Positions 9,411 to 17,727 of a DNA stretch of 64,000 nt are shown in pieces. The stretch covers positions 2,111,001-2,175,000 of the forward strand of contig CP027241.1 of NCBI GenBank assembly GCA_002999035.1. Direction: 5' to 3'. Each line of letters starts with the position of its first letter. Positions within the stretch are counted from its first letter, which is position 1. The notes under the pieces are model-generated. The model did no database searches and was not told where the DNA came from. It saw only the letters and a program-made list of their open reading frames with translations. Source of the DNA: Lachnospiraceae bacterium oral taxon 500 (GTDB lineage Bacteria > Bacillota > Clostridia > Lachnospirales > Vallitaleaceae). The position numbers were made by a program, and so were the translations under genes.

Positions 9411-9514
9411 ATAATAAGATGTGTGTAAGAAGAAAATATAGAAAATAAATAAATAGATAGATAATATATAGAACAAAAAATAGATTTAAAACAAATGATT
9501 TTAGAGGAGCAAAA

Positions 9515-10384
9515 ATGAAAACATTATACGATGTACCATCATATAGAAATATGATGAAAGAATTATTTCAAGCAATTAAGGAGTTAGGCGGTTCAGGAAC
9601 CATTCGTGAAATTGATGAAAAAACGATTGAAATATTAAAATTACCAATAGAAATACAGGAAATAATGCATGGAACTACTAGTGAAACAGAGGTGGAATAT
9701 CGGCTCGCATGGACGAGAACATATTTGAAAAAAGTAGGAATTTTAGAAAATTCTGCGCGGGGAATATGGGTGCTAACGACTAAGGGAAGAGAAATTCAAG
9801 AGATTAATCCAGATGAAATTGTAAAAAAGGTTCAAGAAATGATACTTTTAAAAGAATCAGGTAAAAAAGAAATCAATACAGAAGATGAAAATTTGGAGAA
9901 TGACGGTATTGATATCCCAGAAGAAATTCAATCTTGGAGAGAAAAGTTAAAAAATGTTCTATGCAACCTAACTCCGGCTGCATTTGAAAGGCTTACGCAG
10001 AGATTATTAAGAGAGTCAGGTTTTATGCAGGTGAAAGTTACCGGTAAAACAGGAGATGGCGGGATTGACGGTATGGGTATTGTAAAATTAAACGGTATCA
10101 TCAGCTTTCACATGTTATTCCAATGTAAACGTTATGCAGGAACGGTTGGAGCGGGTGAAATACGAGATTTTAGAGGAGCCATGCAAGGGCGAGCAGATAA
10201 GGGACTTTTTATTACAACAGGAAAATTTACAAATGCAGCCATTGAAGAAGCAAATCGAGCGGGAGCTGCACCGATAGATTTAATTGATGGGGATGAATTA
10301 GTAGAAAAATTAAAAGATTTGCGATTAGGTGTTATTCCTATCAATGATTATAGTATTGATGAAGAATGGTTTCTGTCAATATAA
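9515..10384 (+). CDS. mrr: Mrr-type restriction endonuclease
   Basis: 289 residues. Residues 1-95 form an N-terminal winged-helix DNA-binding domain (Mrr_N type). Residues 150-270 form the Mrr catalytic domain of the PD-(D/E)XK fold, with GDGGIDG (D185) and FQCKRY (Q203, C204, K205) as active-site motifs and conserved GxFT and AxxAGA segments after them. Mrr enzymes cut DNA carrying methylated bases (type IV restriction). A 104-base A+T-rich gap separates it from the OLD gene. A good GAGGAGC site lies 9 bases before ATG. The length is close to that of full Mrr proteins, so it appears intact. Confidence 0.88.
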   Translation: MKTLYDVPSYRNMMKELFQAIKELGGSGTIREIDEKTIEILKLPIEIQEIMHGTTSETEVEYRLAWTRTYLKKVGILENSARGIWVLTTKGREIQEINPDEIVKKVQEMILLKESGKKEINTEDENLENDGIDIPEEIQSWREKLKNVLCNLTPAAFERLTQRLLRESGFMQVKVTGKTGDGGIDGMGIVKLNGIISFHMLFQCKRYAGTVGAGEIRDFRGAMQGRADKGLFITTGKFTNAAIEEANRAGAAPIDLIDGDELVEKLKDLRLGVIPINDYSIDEEWFLSI

Positions 10385-10411
10385 TTTAGCGAATTTAATT
10401 ATCTCCCAACC

Positions 10412-10815
10412 GTAAATACGGGAAGAAAATTTTATCTTAGCTGGTCGCACTATTTGAAACTGATGCGAATTGACAACGTTGAAGAACGTCACTTTTATGA
10501 AATTGAGTGTATTACAATCGTATATTGCGTTGTTTTGTATTGTTTGATTTGAAAATTGGTGAACTGAAGCATCAGGATATCGGTCAAATGCAGATGTATG
10601 TAAATTTCTATGACCGCAAAGTTAAATTAGAAGAAGAAAATAAAACGATAGGCATTATTTTATGTAAGGATAGGAATAAGGCTATTGTTGAAATGACTTT
10701 ACCTGAGGACAATGCTCAAATTTTTGCGAGTAAATATGAGACTGTTCTGCCTCAAAAGGATGATTTAAAAAAACTATTGGAAGAACATAGAGCGGATGAG
10801 GAAGAAGATTTGTAA
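10412..10815 (+). pseudogene. Broken DUF1016 (YhcG-type PD-(D/E)XK nuclease) gene
   Basis: Two pieces of one family lie in different frames. Bases 10412-10507 read FYLSWSHYLKLMRIDNVEER then HFYEIE, the end of a DUF1016 N-terminal domain. From 10507 the next frame reads VYYNRILRCFVLFDLKIG and runs to the stop at 10815, the DUF1016 C-terminal nuclease domain including the DLKIG active-site strand. The roughly 150 residues between them are missing, so an internal deletion also changed frame. The family accompanies restriction systems. The fragment of 102 codons at 10507 could still be translated but has no start site of its own. Confidence 0.8.
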
Positions 10816-10979
10816 TTACCTACGATGCCATGGACGAGAAGTACGATACAAAAGCCTTTGCTCCTACTATGAAAGGGGCGACTTGGTAAAAATGCAATAA
10901 TTGGAGATATTCGTGCATAAAATGTAGCGGGAAAATGATAGATAGTGTTAAACCAGAATTGATAGGGGGGAGGAAACTC

Positions 10980-11702
10980 ATGAGTCTGATTCAGGAATTA
11001 CATCAAATAGGAGCAGAAAATGTAAAAGAGGCATTTGTTGACTTTTTAGAACAATATTTAAATCCGGCATTTGGTTCAATGTCAAAGCGGGATATTGATA
11101 TTTTATTGTTTATGAAATTGCAAGATTTAGGGTTAATTCAGCATAATCCGGAACTATATGAAATTGTGTCAAGCCTTAAGGTCACCAGAGCAAAAGCAAG
11201 GAATCTGCTATATGAAGCCAAAATGCGGACAACTACCGTGGAGGAGCTGGATAATGAATTAAAAAATATTCTTAAGTCCCCTGTTTTCCTGAAGGAGAAT
11301 GATAAGATTTCTTTAGAAATTGGGAATCCGCTGTTAATTGATCATTTAAGAGACAAACTAAAAAAATTGAAACATATAACAGATGGCTCATTTTCCCCGG
11401 AGTTAGTAAAACTGACAATAGGAGCGTATGCAGCTTTATTTGAAAGTATGTTAAATGAAAAGAGTAAAGATACCATCCGAAAAGCATTGATCCAGTGCGG
11501 TGCAATAGAAGAACCTACATTAAAAGGTATTTTAACCAATGTGTTTAAGAGTTTGGCAGGCAAGTTTTTAGGAAAAATGGGAGATGAAATAGTGGCAGGC
11601 ACATCTGAATATTTTTCAGCTATTATGGAGGAAGATATACGATTGATCCAACAACTTTTTCCCCGCTTGCTGCAAAGTGACGATAGTGAGCCAAGCAACT
11701 GA
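10980..11702 (+). CDS. Unknown 240-aa protein with possible HTH
   Basis: No family is recognised. The start at ATG 10980 follows GGGGGGAGG at 10965-10973; an ATG at 10935 has no such site. The sequence is helical and soluble. Residues near 38-80 (SKRDIDILLFMKLQDLGLI, later KVTRAKARNLLYEAKMR) look like a helix-turn-helix or small DNA-binding bundle. No nuclease or membrane motif is visible. It sits at the downstream end of the defence-like block and on the same strand, so it may be a member of that block or its regulator. Confidence 0.55.
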   Translation: MSLIQELHQIGAENVKEAFVDFLEQYLNPAFGSMSKRDIDILLFMKLQDLGLIQHNPELYEIVSSLKVTRAKARNLLYEAKMRTTTVEELDNELKNILKSPVFLKENDKISLEIGNPLLIDHLRDKLKKLKHITDGSFSPELVKLTIGAYAALFESMLNEKSKDTIRKALIQCGAIEEPTLKGILTNVFKSLAGKFLGKMGDEIVAGTSEYFSAIMEEDIRLIQQLFPRLLQSDDSEPSN

Positions 11703-11913
11703 TTTGTGCATTTTCAAATGAGGATTATAAAATATTTTAGTATCAGCCGGCAATAAGAAAAGTTGTGTTGAAATAAATATGTTTTGCGAAGAAGCAATAA
11801 TTTAAAATAGGAAAGGGGAAATCTTAAGGGAATGATTGGACAAATTTCTGCGACAAGATACTTTTGCGGCACATACTTCAAAAGAGGGTTTCAAGGAATG
11901 CAGAAAATCTGAT

Positions 11914-12801
11914 CTATCCTTTAATGGAACCAACCATAACCCCTTTAACAAAGTATTTTTGAATAAATGGATAAACTGTTAAAATTGGCAGGGTGGTAAT
12001 GACAATGGTGGCTGCCCGAATGGATTGAGAAGGCGGAATGACATCAAGGGAATTGTAGGCTTCTGCGCCCAAATCACCAATATTAGAGGCGGCAGTAATA
12101 ATATTGCGTAAAATATTTTGCATGGGCAATAAGGACGTTTTATTGATATAAAGCATGGCATCAAACCATGCATTCCAGTGAGCAACGGCATAGAAAAGCC
12201 CAATTGTGGCAATGGAGGCTTTGGACAGTGGCAGAACTACTTTAGTTAAAATTTGCATATCATTAGCCCCATCAATAATAGCGGCTTCTTCTAGGCTTTT
12301 GGGGATAGCATAAAAGAAATTACGCATAATCAACAGATTCCAGGTATTGATCAAACCAGGAAAAATCATGGACCAGCGGGAATCGAGCAAATTTAAAGAT
12401 TTAACCAGAATAAAAGTCGGAATCAGGCCACCGGAGAAAAACATAGTAAAAAAGACAAAGGCAGTAAACAGATTGCGGCCTTTTAAGTTTTTTCGGGATA
12501 GACCATAAGCCAGCGTAATGGTAAATAATAAGTTTAAAAAAGTACCAATTAATACCCGAAAAAGGGTATTGCCGTAAGCACGTAAAATATTTTTGCCGCT
12601 GGCAAGCAACATTTTATACGCAGAAAAATCAAACTTTTGCGGAATGATAATAAAAGTGCCGCGCTGAGCAATCTCGGCTTCACTGACAAAGGAAGTCATT
12701 AAAACCGTAAACACCGGGATCAGGACAAGAACCATAAAGATACACATTAAAGTAATGTCAAAGATCTGAAAAATTTTTTCGCCGGAAAATTGTTTTTTCA
12801 T
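11914..12801 (-). CDS. CUT1 sugar ABC permease, LplC type
   Basis: 295 residues with six predicted membrane segments and the inner-membrane permease EAA loop EEAAIIDGANDMQ, followed by VLPLSK, which docks the ATPase. It resembles LplC/YtcP permeases for oligosaccharides. It overlaps the stop/start of the preceding LplB-type gene, so the two are one transcript. No binding protein and no ATPase lie with them. Such Lpl systems commonly borrow a shared MsmX-type ATPase. Its substrate cannot be read from the sequence. The partner permease is truncated, so function of the pair is doubtful. Confidence 0.8.
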   Translation of the reverse strand: MKKQFSGEKIFQIFDITLMCIFMVLVLIPVFTVLMTSFVSEAEIAQRGTFIIIPQKFDFSAYKMLLASGKNILRAYGNTLFRVLIGTFLNLLFTITLAYGLSRKNLKGRNLFTAFVFFTMFFSGGLIPTFILVKSLNLLDSRWSMIFPGLINTWNLLIMRNFFYAIPKSLEEAAIIDGANDMQILTKVVLPLSKASIATIGLFYAVAHWNAWFDAMLYINKTSLLPMQNILRNIITAASNIGDLGAEAYNSLDVIPPSQSIRAATIVITTLPILTVYPFIQKYFVKGVMVGSIKG

Positions 12802-13556
12802 TACCAGATCCCTCCTTGTCCCATTCTTTTGGTGATTTTATTGGTGCCGAGTACCATAATCAAGGAAATGACAGAAGTAAATAAGTTCACAGCCGATGCA
12901 AAAGAATAATTTTGATTAATGACGCCTTCTCGGTAGACATAGGTGCTGATAATATCAGCGGTTGAATAAATTTGTGCTGAATAGAGCAGTAGAATTTTTT
13001 CATATCCCAGATTTAAAATGCTGCCCACTCTTAAGATCAGCATAATTGAAATCACCGGAAAAATACCGGGCAAGGTAATGCTCCACATACGGCGAAAAAC
13101 CCCGGCACCATCAACCATGGCTGCCTCATAAAGTTCTTTATCAATACCGGTCATGGCAGCAATAAAGACAATACTACTCCAACCAATGGTCTGCCATACT
13201 TCCGAAACAGTGTATATCGTCCGAAACCATTCAGCAATCCCCAGAAAATGAATGCTTTCACCGCCAAAAGCATGAATAATCGTATTGATTAATCCACCGT
13301 CAACTGAAGTCAGATTACGAATCATACCGCAGACAATTACTGCAGATAAAAAGTGGGGCAAATAAGAAACGGTTTGCACGACTTTTTTAAAATGACGGTT
13401 GTGCAGTTCATTGATGAATAATGCCAAAGTAATGGATAGGGGAAATGTCCATATCAGAGAATAAAAACTTAAAAGCAGAGTGTTGCGAATCAGCCGTAAA
13501 CAATAGGCTGAGCTAAAATTTAATTGGAATTTGATTTCTTGATATCTTAATGCCAT
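12801..13556 (-). CDS. CUT1 sugar ABC permease, LplB type, N-terminally truncated
   Basis: 251 residues. Compared with the complete LplB-type protein in this same window (28804-27860, 314 residues), it aligns from YCLRLIRNTLLL onward and lacks about 63 N-terminal residues, including the first membrane segment and the GPIYG-like loop. The EAA loop (YEAAMVDGAG) is present. In-frame sequence upstream does not encode the missing part. A weak GAGG lies before the ATG. It may be a decayed gene, consistent with the lack of a binding-protein gene, or a shortened working permease. Confidence 0.7.
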   Translation of the reverse strand: MALRYQEIKFQLNFSSAYCLRLIRNTLLLSFYSLIWTFPLSITLALFINELHNRHFKKVVQTVSYLPHFLSAVIVCGMIRNLTSVDGGLINTIIHAFGGESIHFLGIAEWFRTIYTVSEVWQTIGWSSIVFIAAMTGIDKELYEAAMVDGAGVFRRMWSITLPGIFPVISIMLILRVGSILNLGYEKILLLYSAQIYSTADIISTYVYREGVINQNYSFASAVNLFTSVISLIMVLGTNKITKRMGQGGIW

Positions 13557-14110
13557 GTTGCTACCTCGATTCAGATATTTGTCCGGAAAGTTAGTTAAAA
13601 AATGAATCAGGTTGGTTCGGTGAATAAATTGGTAAAAATAAATATAATAAGAATTGAAAAATGAAAATTAAAAGATATTATTTACAAGCTTTTGCTTTGT
13701 CGTCTCCTATTATTTTAGCAAAAAAGAAAATTAAGTCAATATTTATAGAAAATTTTAGGCATGTTTTTAATAAAAATAGGCTGCTTTTGTAAAATAAGGT
13801 TATTTTTATTCAAAAGAAAAAGAGATATCGCTGTCTGTGGCAATCACCAATTTTCAAACCGCCTATCTCAGATCTGAGGCCTAAAAAGTATGCAAGGAAT
13901 CTTCTCGCGCTCCTGTTGAATATATGGTAAAATAGAGTTTGAAAACAAACACCCTGATAAAGCAAAGAAAGTAGGTTATGCGGGAATGGCGGAACTCTTT
14001 CTTTGTGTTTGATCTGTCAGACAGACGGACGAGCGATTTTCATAGGACAGAATCAAAAAAGTGGCAGGATAAAGCCGAGAATATCAAATCAACTGCCATG
14101 CGGAGGAATC
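13557..14110. promoter_or_regulatory. Divergent intergenic region with extended -10 toward the response regulator
   Basis: A 550-base gap between the truncated permease and the response regulator. It is A+T-rich. TGGTAAAAT at 13926-13933 is an extended -10 element reading toward the regulator, without a clear -35. A 12-bp palindrome CTCAGATCTGAG lies at 13867-13878, about 60 bases upstream, and could be an operator. No missing part of the permease and no binding-protein gene is seen here. Confidence 0.4.
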
Positions 14111-15685
14111 ATGAAAGAGTTTTCATTGCTGATTGTCGAGGATAATATTTCCAGCCGGGAAGGTTTAGCCAAAAGCATTACCGGCATGGAACTGGGAATT
14201 GCGCATATTTATACGGCTAAAAACGGACAGGAAGCATTGACCTATTTGCGGAAGCTAAAAATAGATATTGTCCTGACCGATATTTGCATGCCGCAGATGG
14301 ACGGTCTGGAGCTGATTCAGTGCTGCCGGGCGGAAAAACATAGGGTTGAGTTTATTATCATCAGCGGCTTTGAAGACTTTCGTTATGCCCAAACCGCCAT
14401 CCGTTACGGTGTCAAAGCTTATTTGCTGAAACCGGTATCGGTTGAGGAATTGTGTAAAGAGTTAAAAACAATGATCGAGAGCCTTAAAGAAAAGGGCAGA
14501 GAATCGGGCCTTTCGGGGGCAGCTTTAGCAGAGCGGGAGAAAGAATTATTTTTGCAGAAGATAATAAAAGGCGATATTTTGCCGGAAAATATACAGGCAG
14601 CGTGGCGCCGGTACTTGCAGCCGGAAACCGGTCGGTATTTGGCAGTGGTTATGGATTGTTTGTTTTTTCATGAAGAAGGCTATGATAAAGGCTTGATTGC
14701 TCAGGAGGCAGCGGCTTTTTTCCAAGACCGTGCTTTGAGCGGACGCTATGAGATTATTTTAACAAATGCGAATCAATTTGTTTTGCTCCTTTTTCCGGAA
14801 AAGGAAAGTCCTGAGTTTATGCGGGAAACAATAGAGGAATTTAATCGCCGTTTAAACAAAAAACTGCGGCATGATGTTTATTTCGGTGTGGGGAGCGAAG
14901 TATCCGCGCCGGCGGAGCTGACTTTATCCTGTCAGACAGCGGGGAAAGCGGCTGCTTATTTGTTGTTTGAACCGGAAAATAAGGTGATCTGGGGAGAGGA
15001 ACTGACTTTAAGCAGTGTAATGCCGACGGCCGCACAGACAGAGGCGCCCCTTGCCGTTTATCAGGCGATTACCGAACATGCCGAGGAGAAGATCAAAGAG
15101 CATTTAAACACTTTTTTTTCCGGCTTTTTCAGCGAAGGATTTCCGCCGCCGCATTTTGTCCGCGGTATGTGCACTTATATGGTGATTTCGGTGCAGACCG
15201 AACTGGAGAAATTAGCGGTAGAAAATGACTCTGACTGGGGCGAAGCGCTTTCCTATGACGTAATTAATAATTTATGGACGATTTCGGAAATTCACCGACT
15301 CTTGGAAGGGCTTTTTTTGTCATACAGCCGTTATTTGCAAAAGGCGCACACAATTATTGACCCGATTATGAAAAAAAGTCTTTTCTTTATTAAAAATAAT
15401 TTGGATCAGCCCCTGCATGTCAATGATGTGGCCGGCTATGTTAATTTAAGTCCCGGCTATTTTTCGGCTTATTTTAAGACTAAAATGAAATGCAATTTTA
15501 AGGAATATGTTGTTGAGCGCAAGATGGAGGAAGCGAAACGCTTAATTTCAGCCGGGGATTTAAGTCTGGACGAGATTGCACTCCGCGTGGGTTATGATCA
15601 GTATCGTTCCTTTCACCGGGTTTTTAAAAAAGCAGAAGGCATATCACCGTCAGAATACCAAAAGCAGCGGACGGAGAAGGGGTAG
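14111..15685 (+). CDS. Response regulator with AraC-type DNA-binding domain (YesN type)
   Basis: 524 residues from ATG 14111, which follows GGAGG at 14102-14106; a longer frame starts at 14003 without a site. The receiver domain has acidic pair E10/D11, phospho-acceptor D57 in IVLTDICMPQMDG and a KP motif (LLKPVSVEEL). The middle 250 residues are unassigned. The C-terminus has two AraC helix-turn-helices (VNDVAGYVNLSPGYFSAYF and DEIALRVGYDQYRSFHRVF). It is followed 3 bases later by its kinase. YesN-type regulators usually control the adjacent sugar transporter genes, here probably the divergent permease pair or the 17.7-23.7 kb cluster. Confidence 0.88.
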   Translation: MKEFSLLIVEDNISSREGLAKSITGMELGIAHIYTAKNGQEALTYLRKLKIDIVLTDICMPQMDGLELIQCCRAEKHRVEFIIISGFEDFRYAQTAIRYGVKAYLLKPVSVEELCKELKTMIESLKEKGRESGLSGAALAEREKELFLQKIIKGDILPENIQAAWRRYLQPETGRYLAVVMDCLFFHEEGYDKGLIAQEAAAFFQDRALSGRYEIILTNANQFVLLLFPEKESPEFMRETIEEFNRRLNKKLRHDVYFGVGSEVSAPAELTLSCQTAGKAAAYLLFEPENKVIWGEELTLSSVMPTAAQTEAPLAVYQAITEHAEEKIKEHLNTFFSGFFSEGFPPPHFVRGMCTYMVISVQTELEKLAVENDSDWGEALSYDVINNLWTISEIHRLLEGLFLSYSRYLQKAHTIIDPIMKKSLFFIKNNLDQPLHVNDVAGYVNLSPGYFSAYFKTKMKCNFKEYVVERKMEEAKRLISAGDLSLDEIALRVGYDQYRSFHRVFKKAEGISPSEYQKQRTEKG

Positions 15686-15688
15686 GGA

Positions 15689-17458
15689 ATGTTAGCGTAC
15701 ATGAAAAAATATTTCGGCGATTGGCCGATCCGCTCTAAGATTATGCTGCTGACCATCTCGGTTAATACCGTTACTTTATTTGCGGTGGTACTGGCGATGT
15801 ATTTAATTTATCAGGCAGACTCTCTGGAGCGGATTAACCGCAGTATCGGCAAGAATATGGAGATTGCCGAAGGGCAAGTAATTGAAAAAATCAATAAAAT
15901 TTTAATTGATTCATTTGAACTGACAGCCAATCATCTTTTTCAAGTTTGCACCAAGCAGGAAAATCTGTCCAAGCAGCAGTACCTGATCAATTACCTGACT
16001 CTGCAAAACAGTCTGTATAAGATGACGCAGAGCAGCGTGTTGATCGATACTGTCTTTGTGGCACATAAGCAAAAAAATATTTATAATCTGGAGCGTTTGG
16101 GTATGAAACAGCCGGAGGAAGTATTTTCCGGTTGGGAATTGGAGCGAATTGATGGCATTACCTTTTTGCCGACCTGCATTAATCCCTACGGCGATCACGG
16201 CCGGGTGATACCGCTGGCGATACCGGTGGACGAAATTGAAGGCTTGAATGTTCCGATCATCGGCACGGATATGGCCAAAGCGGAGATGACAATTTTTGTC
16301 CTGTTATCGCAGGAGCGGCTGCAGGGGCTGCTGCAAAGCTTAAATACGGTAGCGGATTCTTACTTATATTTGGCGGATGCTCAGGCTCAAGGATTGTCGC
16401 TGGTCTTACCGGAAAGCTTGGCGCGGAGCCTGAATCAGGATATGACGGCAGATTGGGGAGCGGTTAGGGAAAAAATAGGGGTGGAAAGAAAGGACTATTA
16501 TTTGTCCTTTCGCAGCCTGCCGGATTTTCCGCTGAAACTGGTGCATCTTTTGCCTAAATCCGTGTTTGGTGAAGTAACCAAAAAGGTACGGCCGATTTTT
16601 TTGCTGATTTGGCTTTTGACATCGCTTTTGGCAGCCGGAATGACTGTGCTTTTATCGGATGTGATTACCAAGCCCTTGCTTTACATTATTCAAAAAGTTT
16701 CCGCCAATCAGAGAATTGAGAAAAAAGCGAAATATAAAGATGAAATCGGTATTTTAATCACCGCTTTAACCGGCATGTATGAAACGATTGACCGTCAGAT
16801 TCAAACGATTGAAAAGCAGGCGGAACAGGTGCGGACGGCGGAAATGGAAATGCTGACCCAGCAGATTAATCCTCATTTTTTATATAATGTACTGGATAAT
16901 ACCAGGTGGAAGATTTTGGCGGAAGATAAGGCAGCAGCCGATATTATTGAGAAATTGAGCGCTTTTTTGCGGCTCAGTTTAAATCAGGGCAACCGGGAAC
17001 TGCCCTTTGAGCAGGAAATACGCCATATTCAGCTGTATCTTAATATTATGGCCTATGTCGAACGGCAAGATATCCGACTTTTGGTTGATTACGAAAATGC
17101 GCTGAAAGAATATTCCATCATACATTTGATTTTGCAGCCGATGGTTGAAAACTCGATCAAGCATGGTTTTTCGGAGCCTTTTCCGGAAACGGTGAGCAAA
17201 GAAATCCGAATTGGCTTTTATCAGGACGGTGAAAATCTCGTTCTGGAAGTGACGGACAACGGCAAAGGCATGAATATTGCTAAAATGAAAGCCTGCTGCG
17301 GTGAGCAGGTTTTGGCGGAGGATGCACCGAAAGGCTCAATCGGCCTGCGCAACGTGTATTTGCGACTGTGCCGGCGGTATAATACAGCAATCAAAGCCGA
17401 ATTCTTTTCTATTCCTTACGTGAAGAACTCAATTTGCTTTTATCTTCCTAAGGAATAA
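15689..17458 (+). CDS. Sensor histidine kinase, YesM type
   Basis: 589 residues. Membrane segments near residues 18-40 and 303-325 flank an extracellular sensor region of about 260 residues. A HAMP-like linker follows, then the His_kinase dimerisation motif QQINPHFLYN with phospho-acceptor H396, an N-box LILQPMVENSIKHG and a G-box DNGKGM. This architecture is the YesM/LytS-like class, which pairs with AraC-type response regulators to sense extracellular sugars. The C-terminal codons are part of a 66-bp tandem duplication that continues past the stop. Confidence 0.88.
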   Translation: MLAYMKKYFGDWPIRSKIMLLTISVNTVTLFAVVLAMYLIYQADSLERINRSIGKNMEIAEGQVIEKINKILIDSFELTANHLFQVCTKQENLSKQQYLINYLTLQNSLYKMTQSSVLIDTVFVAHKQKNIYNLERLGMKQPEEVFSGWELERIDGITFLPTCINPYGDHGRVIPLAIPVDEIEGLNVPIIGTDMAKAEMTIFVLLSQERLQGLLQSLNTVADSYLYLADAQAQGLSLVLPESLARSLNQDMTADWGAVREKIGVERKDYYLSFRSLPDFPLKLVHLLPKSVFGEVTKKVRPIFLLIWLLTSLLAAGMTVLLSDVITKPLLYIIQKVSANQRIEKKAKYKDEIGILITALTGMYETIDRQIQTIEKQAEQVRTAEMEMLTQQINPHFLYNVLDNTRWKILAEDKAAADIIEKLSAFLRLSLNQGNRELPFEQEIRHIQLYLNIMAYVERQDIRLLVDYENALKEYSIIHLILQPMVENSIKHGFSEPFPETVSKEIRIGFYQDGENLVLEVTDNGKGMNIAKMKACCGEQVLAEDAPKGSIGLRNVYLRLCRRYNTAIKAEFFSIPYVKNSICFYLPKE

Positions 17459-17592
17459 ACCGTAGCCTTTTCTTTAAATGTCGATGTAAAGAATTCAATC
17501 CGTTTTTATCTTCCTAAGGAATAAACAGTAGCCTTTTCTTTAAATGCCGATGTGAAGAATTCAATCCGTTTTTATCTTCCCAAGGAATAAAC
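17420..17592. repeat. 66-bp tandem repeat covering the kinase 3' end
   Basis: Units begin at 17420, 17486 and 17552, and the third ends near 17592. The first unit contains the last codons of the kinase (VKNSICFYLPKE and stop). Each later unit repeats that end with a stop (VKNSIRFYLPKE) plus a spacer starting TVAFSLN. The period is 22 codons, so the frame is preserved across units. Copies 2 and 3 are closer to each other than to copy 1. Confidence 0.9.
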
Positions 17593-17593
17593 G

Positions 17594-17636
17594 AAAAAAA
17601 GGTAAATAGGCGGCAATAATCTGCCGCCTGCTATTT
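17594..17636 (-). terminator. Terminator between kinase and the 789-aa gene, probably bidirectional
   Basis: AGGCGGCA (17608-17615) pairs with TGCCGCCT (17622-17629) around a six-base loop, extended by AAAT/ATTT. Reading leftward a run of seven Ts (A7 at 17594-17600) follows, suited to ending the 17728-20097 transcript. Reading rightward there is no clear T-run. Confidence 0.55.
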
Positions 17637-17727
17637 ATGTCCGCGTTTTTCCGTCGGCACACAGAATGAATTTTCACGAAACGATACCCCAAAGTCTTTG
17701 TCAGACATGAGAAAGCGCAACTAAGGA

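Noticed and set aside
7680-10384. Complete Gabija system
   Set aside because: The downstream gene is Mrr-type, not a UvrD-like helicase.
10816-10900. Short frame after the DUF1016 remnant reading TYDAMDEKYDTKAFAPTMKG
   Set aside because: Looks like another gene scrap, but it is too short and I recognise no family.
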